DNA of 64,000 bases from Pogonophryne albipinna. Lineage: Eukaryota; Chordata; Actinopteri; Perciformes; Artedidraconidae. The stretch's first letter is position 1. Each line of letters opens with the position of its first letter. The position numbers were made by a program, and so were the translations under genes. The notes beneath the pieces are model-generated. The model saw only the letters and a program-made list of their open reading frames with translations. It was not told the origin of the DNA and searched no databases. The stretch lies in NCBI GenBank assembly GCA_028583405.1, contig CM053263.1, forward strand, positions 3,386,715 to 3,450,714. Direction: 5' to 3'. Positions 25,772-49,132 of this stretch are shown here, one piece after another.

Positions 25772-28700
25772 CTATGTATTATTATTATGAATATAAAGCT
25801 TTATTTATATGGCACTTTTCATACCCCAGGTGCAGCTTAAAGCGCAATAAATTCTCTTCAGGTCAAATGGTAAAACCTTTTTGAACACATGCAGCATAAA
25901 AAACCTAATATAATAATTAAAGGGACACAAGGAGGGAACATAGGTATGATAATAAAAAACAAATAATGATTACCCTCTGCGTTCAAAATAAAATAAAATA
26001 CATAAGACAAAATGAATAAATACAATCAAACATAAAAACCGTCAAATAAATAAATGAATTAAACAATAAAGGTTCATAAAAATGTTAAGCTAAGCTACGC
26101 TAACCGGCTGCTTCTTCATATTTAGCTTACAGACATAAAAAAGGTTTTAATTATCACATTTAATTCTTGCCAAGACAGAAAATTAGCAAACCAGGACATT
26201 TTCTTCAGCCATACAGTACAGTGTTAAATAATTAAGGCCAAGGAGACCATTTGATATATACTGTATTACAGCAAAGCATTATGTGTTGGTGAGTAAAACA
26301 TGACTGTAAACTCAAAATGAATCATAATTTAAAATTATGTAAAAAAATGGTGCACATATCAGACTGAAAAACGAAACTCTTAACTAAGTCACTGTATCTA
26401 TGATTGGATCATAAGCGGCAGGCACCAAGAAATCATGCAAACACAGCGGTAACTCTCCATATTCCAGAGAGTTTGGTCAGAAAGATGGGATATTATTTAA
26501 TATTATTATTATATATATTATTTGGTGTAAGGTGGTACAGGATGTATCTAGCTTGCAACCCACACTGTTAGCTTAGTTTATTTCATTTGTGCTTGATAGC
26601 AAAGTGGTGCCTCTCCCATTTTACGTAAGACTTCTCCAACGAGCACACTCAGTACTGATAAGGGCAACATGACATCACTGAGCAGTGCTAGACAGACTTT
26701 CCCTACATCAAAAGGAGCGACTGTGAAAAAGGCAAAGGGAAAGCACCACTAAGGGAGAGTCTGACAGAAACACTGCAGTTAAGAGGAGAATAAGCACAAA
26801 CAACACTGCTGTTATCCAGAGTGTCTCCTCTAGGCCTTAAAAAGATTAAATACATAAAACAGAAGGAAATTATAAAAAGATTATTAAAAAAAAGGTGACA
26901 GAAAACTCAACAAAAGAAAGACGAAAATAAAGAAGGTGACTGCTTTTTTTCTAAGGAGCCTATTTTCACGACTCGTATTGATGAGGATTACGCACCGAGT
27001 CAAGGATCAAGCCTCGATAGAAATGACTGGCTTCCTGCTGTACTTTAAATCCTTCTAAGCATCAGAGATTACGCCCACACACACACACACGCATGTTGAC
27101 ACATACGTTATGCATGAACCCTAACCCTACCCATGGAAGGACATGGATCCCAAAGTCTCACTCACTGTAGTCACCTACAGTGTGGAGGCTCACAGCAGCC
27201 CTGCCCAGACTCCACAATCTCAACAGTCTTGCTTATAAAACATACTGCTCAGTTCCGACACACACACATGTACACACACTCACATGCGTCAGCAAGTGAA
27301 CCCCTGCTGACAGCTGGCATTATGACAGCCAATGACAAAGAAGCTAGGCACAGTATGTAGGGCGGGGGGGGCGATGACTCAACCAAGGTGTTGTGTGTGT
27401 CTCCTACAGCCAGTATTTACAAGGTAACACTGTTTTATACTCATTATATTCTTACTGTATTCAGTCCTAGATGAGTCAAATATGATTCACCCTTCTTGTA
27501 CGGTATCAATTTGTAAAAACATCGTTCTTTACTGGCTGGCAGTTCTGGCTTTGAAACAGTATGGTGTTGAAAGGATCTATATCCAATTAGAGCATCAGTG
27601 GCTTGGATGCCCATCTCTTTCAGCATAATTACATATTTCCCCATGCTTGGCCTCAATTAAGTGATTGTGGGGTTCAGCTGCTCATTAAACCAGCAAGCGT
27701 GTGCAAATTAAGGTTACAGAAAAAGAAACAGACCGTAAAGAATTGTAGTCTTTATGGCAGCCATCTTGTTTTGGAGTGCTAGTTTAGCAATGAGTCAGGG
27801 GAGAACTTCTATCTTTCTATGTTATATTTTGGTGATTATACATTAGAAAAGTGGCATGGAAGGACACACTTACATACACAGGAATGATATTACAGATTGT
27901 CTTTGTCAAACAGGCATAGAAATAGTGAGACATTTTCAGAAATTGAGTTACATGATACGTTAGCTTAGCACAACATCAGGAAAAGAGGGGGTAAAGCTAG
28001 CCTCTAATAACAAGAGAATGAATTCAAACTAAATAATTAGCTGACCAGCACCTGTAATGCGTACTCAATAACACTTAAAAAGAAACATGTCTTAAACTTT
28101 GCTATAGTTATATTCTGTGTTACAGATGGTTCTTAATAGAGCCAGGACTACACAGCAGATTACCACACTGAAACCACCACCTGACAAAGTTGTGATTTCA
28201 TATCTCAATACAGGATAAAGCTGTACCCTAAATCACATGGTCATGTCCGAAAAGATAATCAAATGACAAAGCAGACAATAACTAAGGTACTTCATATGGA
28301 ATATTTAGACCAGCATATGTAAATCTGTTTTGCCTGCATGCTGAAAAACCACTCATACGAAAGCACTCTTTGGCCTCTATTCACATAATATACTGATCCT
28401 ACACCATAGTGCCATCTGCTCAGTGAATCTCACAGTACCGTGTTACTTCCATATGAGACAGAAACACAGGAAAACCAGTCCCCACACCTCGGGAGATAAG
28501 ACGGCCTAAAGTGTTAGGTTTCCACGTCATCATTAGACAAACAAAGACAAAGAACACACTCATACACAAACACTAGCAAGCAAACATACAAGCATTACAC
28601 ACTTCAAAAAAGCTTATAACAAATGTCACAATAAAAGCATAGTCAATGGGAAGAAAGTGTTTCTATTCGGTCAAATAAGAATACACACAAAGCAGTTATT

Positions 28701-29147
28701 GAAACAGAAACACACACACTCATGCTTAGTATTCAGTTTAAGAGTCAATTGTTGGAAGTGCTCTTTGATGATGAGACGTCCACTCAAAACTATTTCATTT
28801 ATCCTTCAGGCTGACCTGTCCCCTAGAGAAAGCTTGGTAGTAGAGACTGTTAAAATGCAGCGTAACTGATCACATTTACTGAAGTCAAATGTGTGCAATG
28901 GTAATTTGGTGTAAATGTATGTACTTTGTTGAAATAATAACACGCTATCCTCCTTTCATAGTACTTTGCAATGTGCTTGTGGGGAAAACACAGAGCCCAT
29001 CCTCCTGATGGTATCTTTACGGTGACCTATTTCAATGAAACATCGAGAGGATGTTTGTGTTCTATTAATACACGACAGATTGCATAAATTACTGGTAGGT
29101 GCAGAGTGCTGAAGGCACAGGAAGCTTGAGAAAAATGAAGTTCTTAC
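25772..29147. other. intronic DNA up to exon 3, mostly unrecognised
   Basis: AT-rich intron sequence. Around 25780-25850 the phrase TTTATTTATATGGCACTTTTCA resembles a degraded fish retroposon tail. Near 26085-26130 and 27960-28010 are GCTAAGCTAA / GTTAGCTTAGC words like the ends of the palindromic element at 37157, probably fragments. No exon seen. Confidence 0.5.
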
Positions 29148-30182
29148 CTCTCCTAAATGGGGAGTAGGATTAAATCCACAAAGGTTGCAAACTGTCTTCT
29201 TGCACTCGGTGCAGAAGCTGTAGTTCGGGGCGTCTGCTGATCCGACGTTCAGCTCCGTCTTACAGAGAGGGCAGCTCTCCTTGGTAGTTGGGTCAGGTGC
29301 AGGTGCTGGTTCAGGGGCAGGTGCTGGTTCAGCTGCTGGCCCCTTCTCCCCCTGCTCCACAGAAAGGGTTCTGAGGGGTTTCTTGGACTTAGCAGGTGGA
29401 GTGTCAGGAGCAGAGTCCGAATCAGGAGGCGACCCAGGAGCAGAGAAGGGGGAGTCAGGTGGTGAACCAGGCTCAGAATCCATAGGGGAACCTGGTCCAG
29501 AGTCTGGTGGCGACCCAGGTGGAGATACTGCCGGCTTCTTCTCTTCCTCTCCAGAGACGATATTGGTGGCTGAACTCAAGAGTGAAGAACCAAAACTGAA
29601 CATCTGAGAAGCAGCAGCGGGAGGTTTAGCTGATTCTGTCAACCCTCCAAAACCTCCAAACAACTTCCCAGCCACCGACTCCTCCTGCTTTGGGGCAGTC
29701 TGCGCTTGAGGCTTCGGTGAATCCATCAAACCGCCAAACCCTCCAAACAGTTTCCCTGTAACAGACTCGGTAGCTTGAGAAGCACCCGCAGGTTTGGTAT
29801 CTGTTAAGCCTCCCAGACTGATACCTCCAAAACCCCCAAAGAAGCTGGACTCCTGCTTGGCTTTAGCTGGAGACTGCTGGGGACTGGGCTTGGTCTGAAT
29901 GGGACGGCCCGTCTTGGGGTCGATCTTTGGGGACCCTCCCAACGAGGAGCCCGGGGAAAGCGGCCCAGGAGAGGTAGGGGATTTCTGCCTGGGTGTGGTC
30001 GGAGGTGTTAACCCTTGTTCGGAGGTACTCTGCTGCCTTATCAGCAGCTTGCCAGGCTTGCCAGGCCCCTGTCTCTGGGGCGAGGGCGGGGCCGAGCCTT
30101 GTTTGGGCTTCGTCATGCCGGGGGGGTCCATACCGCCCATCGCTCGCTGCATCTGGCAGTTGAGACATAACCACTCTTTACC
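29148..30182 (-). CDS. pclo: piccolo exon 3 (end of zinc finger 1, start of zinc finger 2)
   Basis: About residues 499-843 (345 codons, phase 0 at both ends). It opens [20 protein letters not shown], giving the last CxxC of zinc finger 1, and closes with [38 protein letters not shown], giving the first three Cys pairs of zinc finger 2. In piccolo/bassoon these double zinc fingers bind the prenylated Rab acceptor PRA1. Between them lie a Pro/Ser/Gln-rich linker, three GGFGG(I/L) units (two within the phrase [10 protein letters not shown]) and a run of PGSPPDS-type repeats, then a Pro/Ala-rich ([11 protein letters not shown]) stretch. Acceptor GCGCAG at 30188-30183, donor GAG|GTAAGA at 29147. 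The Met at 30224 is in the intron and is not a start. Confidence 0.95.
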
Positions 30183-34899
<4,717 letters not shown>

Positions 34900-34909
<10 letters not shown>

Positions 34910-35400
34910 CCCTGCCTTCGTGCTGCGCCTCCGGGCTGCCTGCCCTGCGCCCTTGACATCGCGGCGGCCAGCTGCCTCCTCTGCTCTTCGCTCAGGTCGC
35001 TCAGGTTAACCGGAGTCCCTTCGGGGACCCGGACGAAGCCTCCCTTCCCGTCAGGTGCCAGCCCCTCCGGCAGCCCCGACAGAGGCCCTTCGCCTCCTTC
35101 CAGGCTCGCTTCGTTCCCCATGATCGACCCCTCCCGTCCCCTGTATTCGGATCAATGTACGATCCGAGCCCTGTCCGCGTTTTTATGTCCGAAGTGCGCA
35201 GCGACGACGGTGCTCCTCGGTGTGTGGAAACATTCTCAGATGGTGTGTGTTCAGTGGTTACCGTCCTCTCCTGTCATCTCCCTCCATTTCCCTCATTTTC
35301 CTTGTTTTTCTGTGTCGCGCATCTCTGCAGCTGAACACCACAGTTTTCCGTGAGGGGGTCTCCGTCTTACTACTGCTCACAGTCACACGGCGGTTTCCGG
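34900..35400 (-). promoter_or_regulatory. pclo: CpG-rich 5' region / probable promoter and 5' UTR of pclo
   Basis: GC- and CpG-rich block in otherwise AT-rich DNA, covering exon 1 and about 250 bp upstream (for example CGAAGTGCGCAGCGACGACG around 35190-35210, read on the plus strand). No clear TATA box was seen. Position and composition fit a CpG-island promoter. The transcription start cannot be placed by eye. Confidence 0.6.
34910..35121 (-). CDS. pclo: piccolo exon 1 (N-terminus)
   Basis: About residues 1-71. Begins MGNEASLEGGEGPLSGLPEG, the N-terminus shared by piccolo and bassoon. Gly2 with Ser6 suits N-myristoylation, which is known for bassoon. The next block, LSDLSEEQRRQLAAAMSRAQ, is distinctive of piccolo. 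The start codon at 35121 has A at -3 and G at +4. The exon must end two bases into a codon to match exon 2. The only in-phase GT near the end of the conserved block is at 34909-34908 (CAGGG|GTTTTT), which keeps the phase but is a poor donor, so the 3' border is tentative. The codons are GC-rich, as is the surrounding CpG-rich region. Confidence 0.88.
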
Positions 35401-37156
35401 TAGGTTTTGCAAAATAAAATCCAAGGCAATTGCCAAAAATGTACTAACTACATTTAAAATAATATAATCTAGACTACATAACTGTTTAACATGCAGGCTA
35501 ATTAACGACAACCTCAAAATTGTACCTTAATATAAACACATTCTACGACTCTCCACAGAGACTAAGCCATAGCTGTAGCCTACCAGATGAATGGAATATG
35601 TCAAAGTTTCACTTAACATTTCTAGTTTTAATCCACCATCTAAACATTGCATTTATCGTAAACCCCAATAAATATGTGTAAAGCTTTTATGTTGACACTT
35701 AACTTTTACTTCTTCCGTGGTTTCCTATGTAACACTGGTTCTCTTTACGCACACTCTCCAACCGCCTCTGACAGGTGATCAGAAGACATCAGCGGGGGGG
35801 AAATATGTTTAAAGGGGACTTACTCAGCCCAACGTGTCTGGCTTTATTGTTTAAAGAATACAAGCTGGTGAACAGGTGAGATTATGTATGCTTTTCTGAA
35901 GACCTATATTGTGGTTTTAAAGTAGAGCGACTAAAAGAAGAGGGTAGTCGTTTTTAGGTCAAATATCTGGGGCTCCAGTGAAAGGATTGAGGAGGTTCAT
36001 ACTGTATGAACACACACCCCAGATTTCAAAATACAAAGTCTCTCAGTAGTGTTATATCCCAGAATGAATAATCTATTTCCCAGGGTATGTAAAATAAGTA
36101 ACATCTTTATCCAATACTAGCCATTTAGTCCACAGATCAACAAAACATTTATAGCAATTCACTTCAAAATACCATCACATTTTAGGGGAAATTGCTGCCA
36201 TAAAATATTCAAACACACAGATATAACATCTGCGAAGGTCTTCAGATGACTCATAACATGAATAATATCTCATCTGCTTTGTTCTATTTTCTCTAGATGG
36301 CTCATTTATATCTCGATGTTTTATATTCTCAAATGTGAAAGCTGGCAGAAGCATGTGGGAACATCAGGTTGTATGTAAATTCATCATAATGAATTCTTAA
36401 TCTGGTCTCATCTTGTGAAGATTGCTAGTGTTATCATAGCAAACACAACATGTGATCAAATCGGTGTAATATTAAAAGCTCATGATGAAAAGACAATACA
36501 GAGGCTGCAGAATGCATCAGCACGCTCAAACCAAATGATAAAGGGCAATTCCATTACATACACTGAACATGGACGCAGAACAGACCTATAGTACATGTAG
36601 CTCCACTGTATTGAGAATATGCACAGCCAGTCGCCTGATCCAACACGTAGGATATTCAAATATGTCTCCTCCGCTGTACATCAAGCTGATGTGTTGCATT
36701 ATGACAACGAGTGCTCATTTGCTGTGTTGTCTGCGGAGCTCTGAGGCAGATGTGTCCACACCATCTCAGAGCCCTCAGTACCTGGACAGGGGGGGGGGGG
36801 GGGGGGGGGGGGGGGTCTGTCCTAAAATGAACCGATCAAAGGCCAATATTTGTGTTACTATCCTTTATGTCTTCCTACATGGAAAAGCTTCTTAATAAAA
36901 GCGTTAAGGATTCACAACAAACCATCTTTAAACACAATGTCAGATGTGATGCAAGTGGATATGACATACCATGATAGGTCCTTGCAAATGTGGGTTGTGG
37001 GTCGATTAGAGACATTTCAAATATATAAAAAACAAAATTGCACAATTTCAATTAATGACGGAATGCACAACAAGTACATTGTTGCATATTTTCTAGGAGT
37101 TTCGACATTTGATTACAATTATTTCCGCACAGTAATATGAAGCTACAACTCGCAGA
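35401..37156. other. intergenic DNA upstream of pclo
   Basis: AT-rich, no gene recognised. It contains a poly-G run at 36789-36815. Confidence 0.6.
36789..36815. repeat. poly-G tract of about 27 bases
   Basis: Uninterrupted G run, a candidate G-quadruplex former and a likely site of sequencing error. Confidence 0.95.
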
Positions 37157-37583
37157 TGGTTAGCTTAGCTTAGCACAAAGGCTACAAGCAGTGGGAAACA
37201 GCTAGCCTACATCTCTTCAAAGTTAGCAAAAACTTCTCCTGAAGCTCTCCCAAGTTTTGATTTGTTCATGCTAAGCTAAACTAAGCAAACTTTGGCCTTG
37301 CTTTGTCTTCGGCAGGGTTACATGCTTGATCAGTTCTCAATTTCTTACAAATAAAAGCTTTACTTGACTTTTATATGGGTTATGTTCGGGAAGATAACGC
37401 ACCAGGAAAGAAATAGTGCTTCACAGAAGTTACGGTAAAACCAGAACATGTACGATCATAACAAGTAAAAAAGAATATGTTAAACGGTGAGCTTTAGAAA
37501 TATGCAGGCATATTTGTGGACAGAGCCAGGCTAAACGTTTTCCCTCTTTTGTTCAGTATTTCTGCTACGCTAAGCTAACCATA
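37157..37583. mobile_element. palindromic element with GGTTAGCTTAGC ends
   Basis: Left end ATGGTTAGCTTAGC; the right end GCTAAGCTAACCAT is its complement (about 14 bp). Inside are GGGAAACAGCTAGCC and GGACAGAGCCAGGCTAAACG, words seen in a common interspersed repeat of fish. The family name and target duplication are not certain. Confidence 0.55.
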
Positions 37584-37606
37584 TAGCTAGACCATGTTAA
37601 AAGTCC

Positions 37607-37680
37607 AATTAAAAAAAGATGACTGTAAATATGAAGATAATGTATACTTTATCTTCATATTTACAGTCATCTTTTTAATT
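37607..37680. repeat. strong short hairpin
   Basis: Arms of about 33 bp: left AATT, an A run, then GATGACTGTAAATATGAAG and ATAA; the right arm is the exact complement apart from the length of the A/T run. The loop is about 7 nt (TGTATAC). It is AT-rich. Could be a tiny MITE or a structured transcript; no coding potential. Confidence 0.85.
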
Positions 37681-37683
37681 TAC

Positions 37684-38099
37684 CAAGAGCAATTATCATG
37701 ACATAATACAGAAGACGAGGGGAAATGGTCACATGTTGTTGACTTTAGTAAGTGTTGTGGTCATATTGTTCAATCCTCATCTTCACTGTTTCCTTTTATG
37801 CTTTGTGTTCTTCCCGGCCAATATTCTCCAATTCTCCTTTCTTTATCTGCATATTTAGAATAATACTTCCCTTTCCTATATAAAGATATTTGTCTTTCTT
37901 ATGTATATGTCTCCCTCGTCCTTTCAATCCTTCTCCTCCTCCTCCTCACCCTAGTCTATGTGTAGGCCGAGGTGAATCTTGCTCTCTGTCTCCAGTGACA
38001 AATGATGGTGTGTAGTGCTCCTCCCCTTCTTCCCACTGATCGCTGAAGCGTGGCCAGATTGTCTCTACGCTGTGAGGCGGAAGCAGCCCGTACATGATG

Positions 38100-38100
<1 letters not shown>
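37684..38100. other. intergenic DNA, nothing recognised
   Basis: About 420 bp, pyrimidine-rich between 37850 and 37960. No feature seen. Confidence 0.55.

Positions 38101-38102
<2 letters not shown>

Positions 38103-38158
<56 letters not shown>
38103..38158. repeat. (CT)n microsatellite
   Basis: About 56 bp of CT/TC, immediately upstream of the first CA run. Confidence 0.97.
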
Positions 38159-38161
<3 letters not shown>

Positions 38162-38249
38162 TTCACATAAACACCCACATTCACATAAACACATTGAGTG
38201 AAGCATCTAGTCATGCAAAGCAAACACACTCACCCAGACAGACAGACCG

Positions 38250-38441
<192 letters not shown>

Positions 38442-38532
38442 CATCTAACAAAGGCGGCCTGGGGACAAACACTCTGAGGCATGTGCAAACCCAGCAGTTT
38501 ATACACGCACGCACGCACACACGCACGCATGC

Positions 38533-43870
<5,338 letters not shown>

Positions 43871-44267
43871 TTAACCCTCCTGTTGTGTTTGTTTCTTCAC
43901 TTCTCACTTTGGTGTCTCTGCTCTTCATTAACACAAACAACATTAATCATCGCCAAATCAAATTAAACACCCTTTAACTGTTAACAATGTCTCAGTCTAT
44001 TGGTTTACATTAATACATGCAGTGAATAAAGAATAGACACTGAAAATGTATTGCAAAATTAACATTTTGTCAATTTGTGGGTGTGTACTATCTGATGGAG
44101 GAACATAATCTAGGGTTACCCATTCATGGCAGTCATTTTTACACCATTGGTGTAAGAAAGTTACTAAACAACTCAAAATGCAGTGAAAGTGCAGATCCGC
44201 AAATGTATATGTTCAAATGCCTAGGAGGAGGATATCAGATTTGACCCGATAATGCCAGAAGGGTTAA
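43871..44267. mobile_element. piggyBac-like MITE, copy 2
   Basis: 389-bp element 43875-44263 flanked by TTAA (43871-43874, 44264-44267). Left end CCCTCCTGTTGTGTTTG; the right end reads CCCTTCTGGCATTATCGG on the other strand, followed by a GGTCAAATCTGA word. The interior phrase around ATACATGCAGTGAATAAAGA matches, in reverse, the copy at 16187-16847. Internally deleted relative to that copy. Confidence 0.8.
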
Positions 44268-46078
44268 GAAATAATTATTCTGTATTTAATATTGTGTAGT
44301 GGTAGAGAGGAGGACGAGCAGTGAGTTCAGCCTGATGTTGTCCTGCCGTTGGCCTAAATCTCTTCCTCTCAGCTTGCCCACAGACTTGAGTTCCCACAAT
44401 CCCTTGGGTTAGCTCCTGGGCAAGAAGGGATGAGTCAGAGTTTCAGAAACGACTTTCAGGAGTCGTGAGGAGCTTTGGATACACATACATATGTTTAGTT
44501 GACAGCAACATTAAGATTATGTTGGATATCAATTTCCCTTTTTTGGCTCACTTTCTTGTATCTCAACCAGCACAAACACACAGGCACACTGTGAACACAG
44601 AGATAGACGACGTTCTGTCCTCCAATCAGGATATCAAGCGTATAGTCCAAGACATTTATGAACTGGTGTTTTCATTTATTTAATATGCGATAAGTGTTGA
44701 AGTGAAATGATTGCTCTGTTTTTATTTCATTTTGAGATTAGGTAAAACATCATCCCTCAAACCTCAAATGCAAGTCTATCTTCTTTGTTGACATTTCTTC
44801 TTTGTCAACCATGAGAATTAACTTCCAGAAATACATCATACTAAAAATAGCACATGTATAATTCAGTACTTTAGGCCCGGGTAGTATTTGGGGAAGCAAA
44901 ACAATCTGAGAGTTTCAAAATGAATGCTCATTATTTGGAGAAAAAAAATCTAATGTTACGAGAATAAGTTAACTAGTTTTTATATGATATTTTAATATCA
45001 TATATTGAAAACCTAATACGCTATAGAGTTGTTTTCTTTTGTTGTTCATTTACTTTATTGTCTTTATTCTCATAAAATAAATGTATTTTAGAAATTAATG
45101 ATCAATTTGCTGCCATTAATAATGTCTCCAGAAGGCTGAATGTACATGTTCCCTGTATTACTTAATGTTGGCCACTGACTGTTGCTGAGAAAAAACGAAA
45201 TGTTCTCCGGAGCAGAAGTGTGGCTGTGAGGAGAGGACATGAGACAGAAAGAGGAAGCAGATCAGACAGGGAAGACGCTCCCCTGAAGCAGAGGACACAT
45301 AGCCCAAAGCTTCCAACAGAACGGTCAAGACTACTCCTGTGTACAGCTGGAAATGTGTATTTTTAAGACATGACATGACATTCAAGAACAGTCTCCATGG
45401 TAACAGTAGCAGCACATTCCTAACACTTGTGTGTGAAACTTGAGGAAAGTGGACATGATTGCAGCATCTAATCGCTTCAGCTGACGTGCACGTACACGCA
45501 TGGTGTCTGAGAAAGGGTGATTTTGGGATTCAGTGTAAGAAAGGCATTTGTCTAAAAATACGACAACACAGTAAGATGATATAGCCTCCACTTTTTAGAC
45601 AATCAGCACAAGACTCTGAAAGGTAACAGCGACCTCTGGTGGTTGTTCGTGAGAATTAACATTATCTACAGGCCACATTCATTCCCCTGTGCAAGTTCAG
45701 GCCTGGAAGATATGTTGGCCACACTAGACTAACACTATATTATGAATTGTATTTAGTTGATTTCCTCATTTTGTGCATGCTGGCTCACTGTCACACATTC
45801 ATGGCTTACTGGGACACTTATAGAAGAGTGCCATCATTCATTGTATTGGTGCTAACATCTGTGCATTGCATAAAAAGTTAGAATGTGAACCAATTTCAAT
45901 TACTTAATTATCGGCTGAGTGCACAAACTTTTTGTTCGTTATTTGTTCTCATTAAGTGTAGGAGCTTTCTTTGCTTGCAGTAAAAGGTTATATAACAACA
46001 ATCTCACTTACCACTATAGCCGTTCAGATAGCTACATTATAATGTTACCCGCTTGTGAGTTATCCATCTAGTTCTGCC
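44268..46078. other. intergenic DNA, no gene recognised
   Basis: 1.8 kb, AT-rich. No exon or repeat family recognised. Confidence 0.5.
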
Positions 46079-46725
<647 letters not shown>

Positions 46726-46867
46726 GCCTTCGGAGATCCGCAGAGCCGCGGCTGAGAAAAGATAAGGCTGAGTGAGTGTGTGTGTGTGTGTGTGTGTGAG
46801 GGACTAAACAGAGACATAACCTCACATTACAGTGTATAGTGCAGAACTACGATTATCTACCAGCAAA

Positions 46868-48497
46868 ATGGCCAAAAGATATTCTGCTCAGAGAGCCTTG
46901 GAGCTAATAGTGGATGAGAGTGAGTGGAATGCATTAGAAGAACACGGTGAAGTGGAACAGGAAGACATTTATGAAGATGAGGATAATGTGGAGGTAAACT
47001 CAGAATTTGACAGCGAATTGGAAGATGAACTTGACTCAGAGCCAGCTGCTGGAAGACCCTCACAGCCAGCCGCAAGAAGACCCCCACAGCCAGCCGCTCA
47101 AGGACCCCCACAGCCAGCCGCTCAAGGACCCCCACAGCCAGCCGCAAGAAGACCCCCACAGCCAGTCACAGTAGGAGAAGAGGTGAAGACATACATGTCA
47201 AAGAACGGCAAGATTGAATGGTGTTCATCCCCAATAAGTGAGCCCACTCGCTTGTCTGCAAATATAATAAGGATGGTACCCGGGCCGACACGAATGGCAG
47301 TGACGCATGTTCATGACATCAAGTCATCATTCGAGCTTTTTATGCCAGACTCAATACAAAACATCATATTGGACATGACCAATCTTGAGGGGAGACAGGT
47401 TTTTGGGAAGGAATGGAAAGAGTTGGATATTACACATGTGCATGCATACATTTTCAGGGCAACAATGTCTCTTGAGACTTTTCATATTTTTTCAAGGATC
47501 ATCAGGTTTGATGACAGGGAGACCAGACCTGCTACGACGGAGGGACAAGTTGGCAGCAATCCGCACAGTGTGGGACAAGTGGGTGCAGCGGCTTCCATCC
47601 CTCTACAACCCTGGGCCAAATGTTACTGTGGATGAACGGCTTGTGGGGTTTAGAGGCCGCTGCCCTTTCAGACAGTATATTCCCTCCAAGCCAGCAAGGT
47701 ATGGAATAAAAATCTGGGCTGCCTGCGATGCTGTATCATCCTATGTATGGTATATGCACATGTATAGAGGGAAGCCAGAGGGAGGAGTGCCTGAGAAAAA
47801 CCAGGGGGCAAGAGTGGTGCTTGAATGGTGCAGGGCCCCAGTGGCCACAATGTCACCTGCGATCATTTGTTCACATCGCACAGCCTGGGACAAGAACTTC
47901 TCAGAAGAAAAGTCACAATGATTGGAACAGTACGAAAAAACAAGACAGAGCTTCCCCCTCATCTTCTAACGGTGAAGAAAAGGCCAGTTCATTCCTCCGA
48001 CTTTGTGTTCACAGACAACACTGCCCTGGTATCCTACATACCAAAAAAGGGCAGAAATGTCCTTCTCATGAGCACGTTACACAGAGATGCAAAGATCAGT
48101 GGCCGTGAGGACCGTAAGCCAGATATAATACTTGATTACAATGCCACCAAAGGAGGAGTAGATCACTTGGACAAGCTGCTGTCCTGCTTCAGGTGCCAAA
48201 GAAGGACCTTGAGGTGGCCACTTGTGATATTCTACAACATCCTGGATGTCTCTGCTTACAATGCCTTTGCACTTTGGATGGCAATAAACCCAGAATGGAA
48301 CCAAAAGAAGCTCCAAAGAAGACGCATTTTTCTGGAGGAGCTTGGCAAGGCACTGGTGACACCTCACATGCAGGCAGCAAAGACAACACATGCCCAGGAA
48401 CCCAACCTCTGTTGCTATATTGAGGAAGATGGTGGCAACTCCTGCTGCTACACCTGCACGGCCAACACAACCACAACCTGCAGTGCCTGAAGTAAGT

Positions 48498-48589
<92 letters not shown>

Positions 48590-48795
48590 TTCCAGTGTTA
48601 GGAGATGTGGTGAAAACAATTTCTGAACTAATACATATTTTACTGTTCTAGATTGCACAGTGTGCCGGCAAAAGGAAGTGCTGTGAGGTCTGTGGACCCT
48701 CAAAGGACTCAAAGACACAGACTACATGCAGCAACTGCAACAAGTACATCTGTGCTATACACACGAAGAAGTTCTGTACATCATGTGTTTCCTAA
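46868..48795 (+). pseudogene. piggyBac transposase (PGBD4-like), decayed
   Basis: Cut-and-paste DNA transposase of the DDE_Tnp_1_7 type. It starts MAKRYSAQRALELIVDESEW, with an acidic N-terminus and five degenerate copies of a decapeptide like PPQPAARR. The core is LFMPDSIQNIILDMTN and LETFHIFSRIIRFDD. The three catalytic Asp regions are visible: NVTVDERLVGFRGRCPFRQY, GHNVTCDHLFTSHSLGQEL and KGGVDHLDKLLSCFRCQRRT. Frame changes near 47530, 47822 and 48385 break it. After PAVPE at 48491 a perfect donor (GTAAGT) opens a 161-bp intron-like segment containing a GT microsatellite and ending TTCTAG at 48652. The following frame gives the Cys-rich C-terminus (CCEVCG, CSNCNKYIC, CTSCVS) and a stop at 48793-48795. 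Its typical length (about 590 residues) suggests an almost complete old gene. No flanking TTAA ends could be assigned with confidence. Confidence 0.88.
48492..48652 (+). other. intron-like segment with (GT)n microsatellite in the transposase gene
   Basis: Begins GTAAGT, contains a GT run at 48499-48586 and ends TTTACTGTTCTAG. Flanking frames join in phase 0 to give the Cys-rich piggyBac C-terminus. It could be a genuine small intron whose GT tract expanded. Confidence 0.6.
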
Positions 48796-49040
48796 ACGGA
48801 CTTGCCCATTGACTCACATGATGTTCTGCAGCGTCACTTCATCAATATATTTTTCGGATATACTGTATTTTATGAATAGTGACTGTTAATTGCTTTTATT
48901 TGGTTTGTGTTTATATCTGTTCTGTCATTTCGATGGATGTTTCATCATCTCTATATATTTCACAGCCAAACACTTTTGGATGTGTGGTTCTTGTGTTTCA
49001 ATTGCTGTCAAATTGCTTTATTTCCATCAGGGCTTTGATT

Positions 49041-49132
49041 TAGGGCTGAACGATATACCGTGTCATGGCGATAACCGCGATATGCGCATGCGCGATATTC
49101 ACACCGCAGGGACGTGCGGTTTTATTCATTTA
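49041..49132. mobile_element. possible terminal sequence of a DNA transposon (TAGGGCTGAACGATAT)
   Basis: TAGGGCTGAACGATATACCG followed by GCGATATGCGCATGCGCGAT resembles terminal sequences of fish hAT-type elements. No matching right end was found, so the call is weak. It lies directly left of the long inverted repeat. Confidence 0.35.

Noticed and set aside
27117..27130. Telomere-like CCCTAACCCTA
   Set aside because: Only about two units; chance occurrence.
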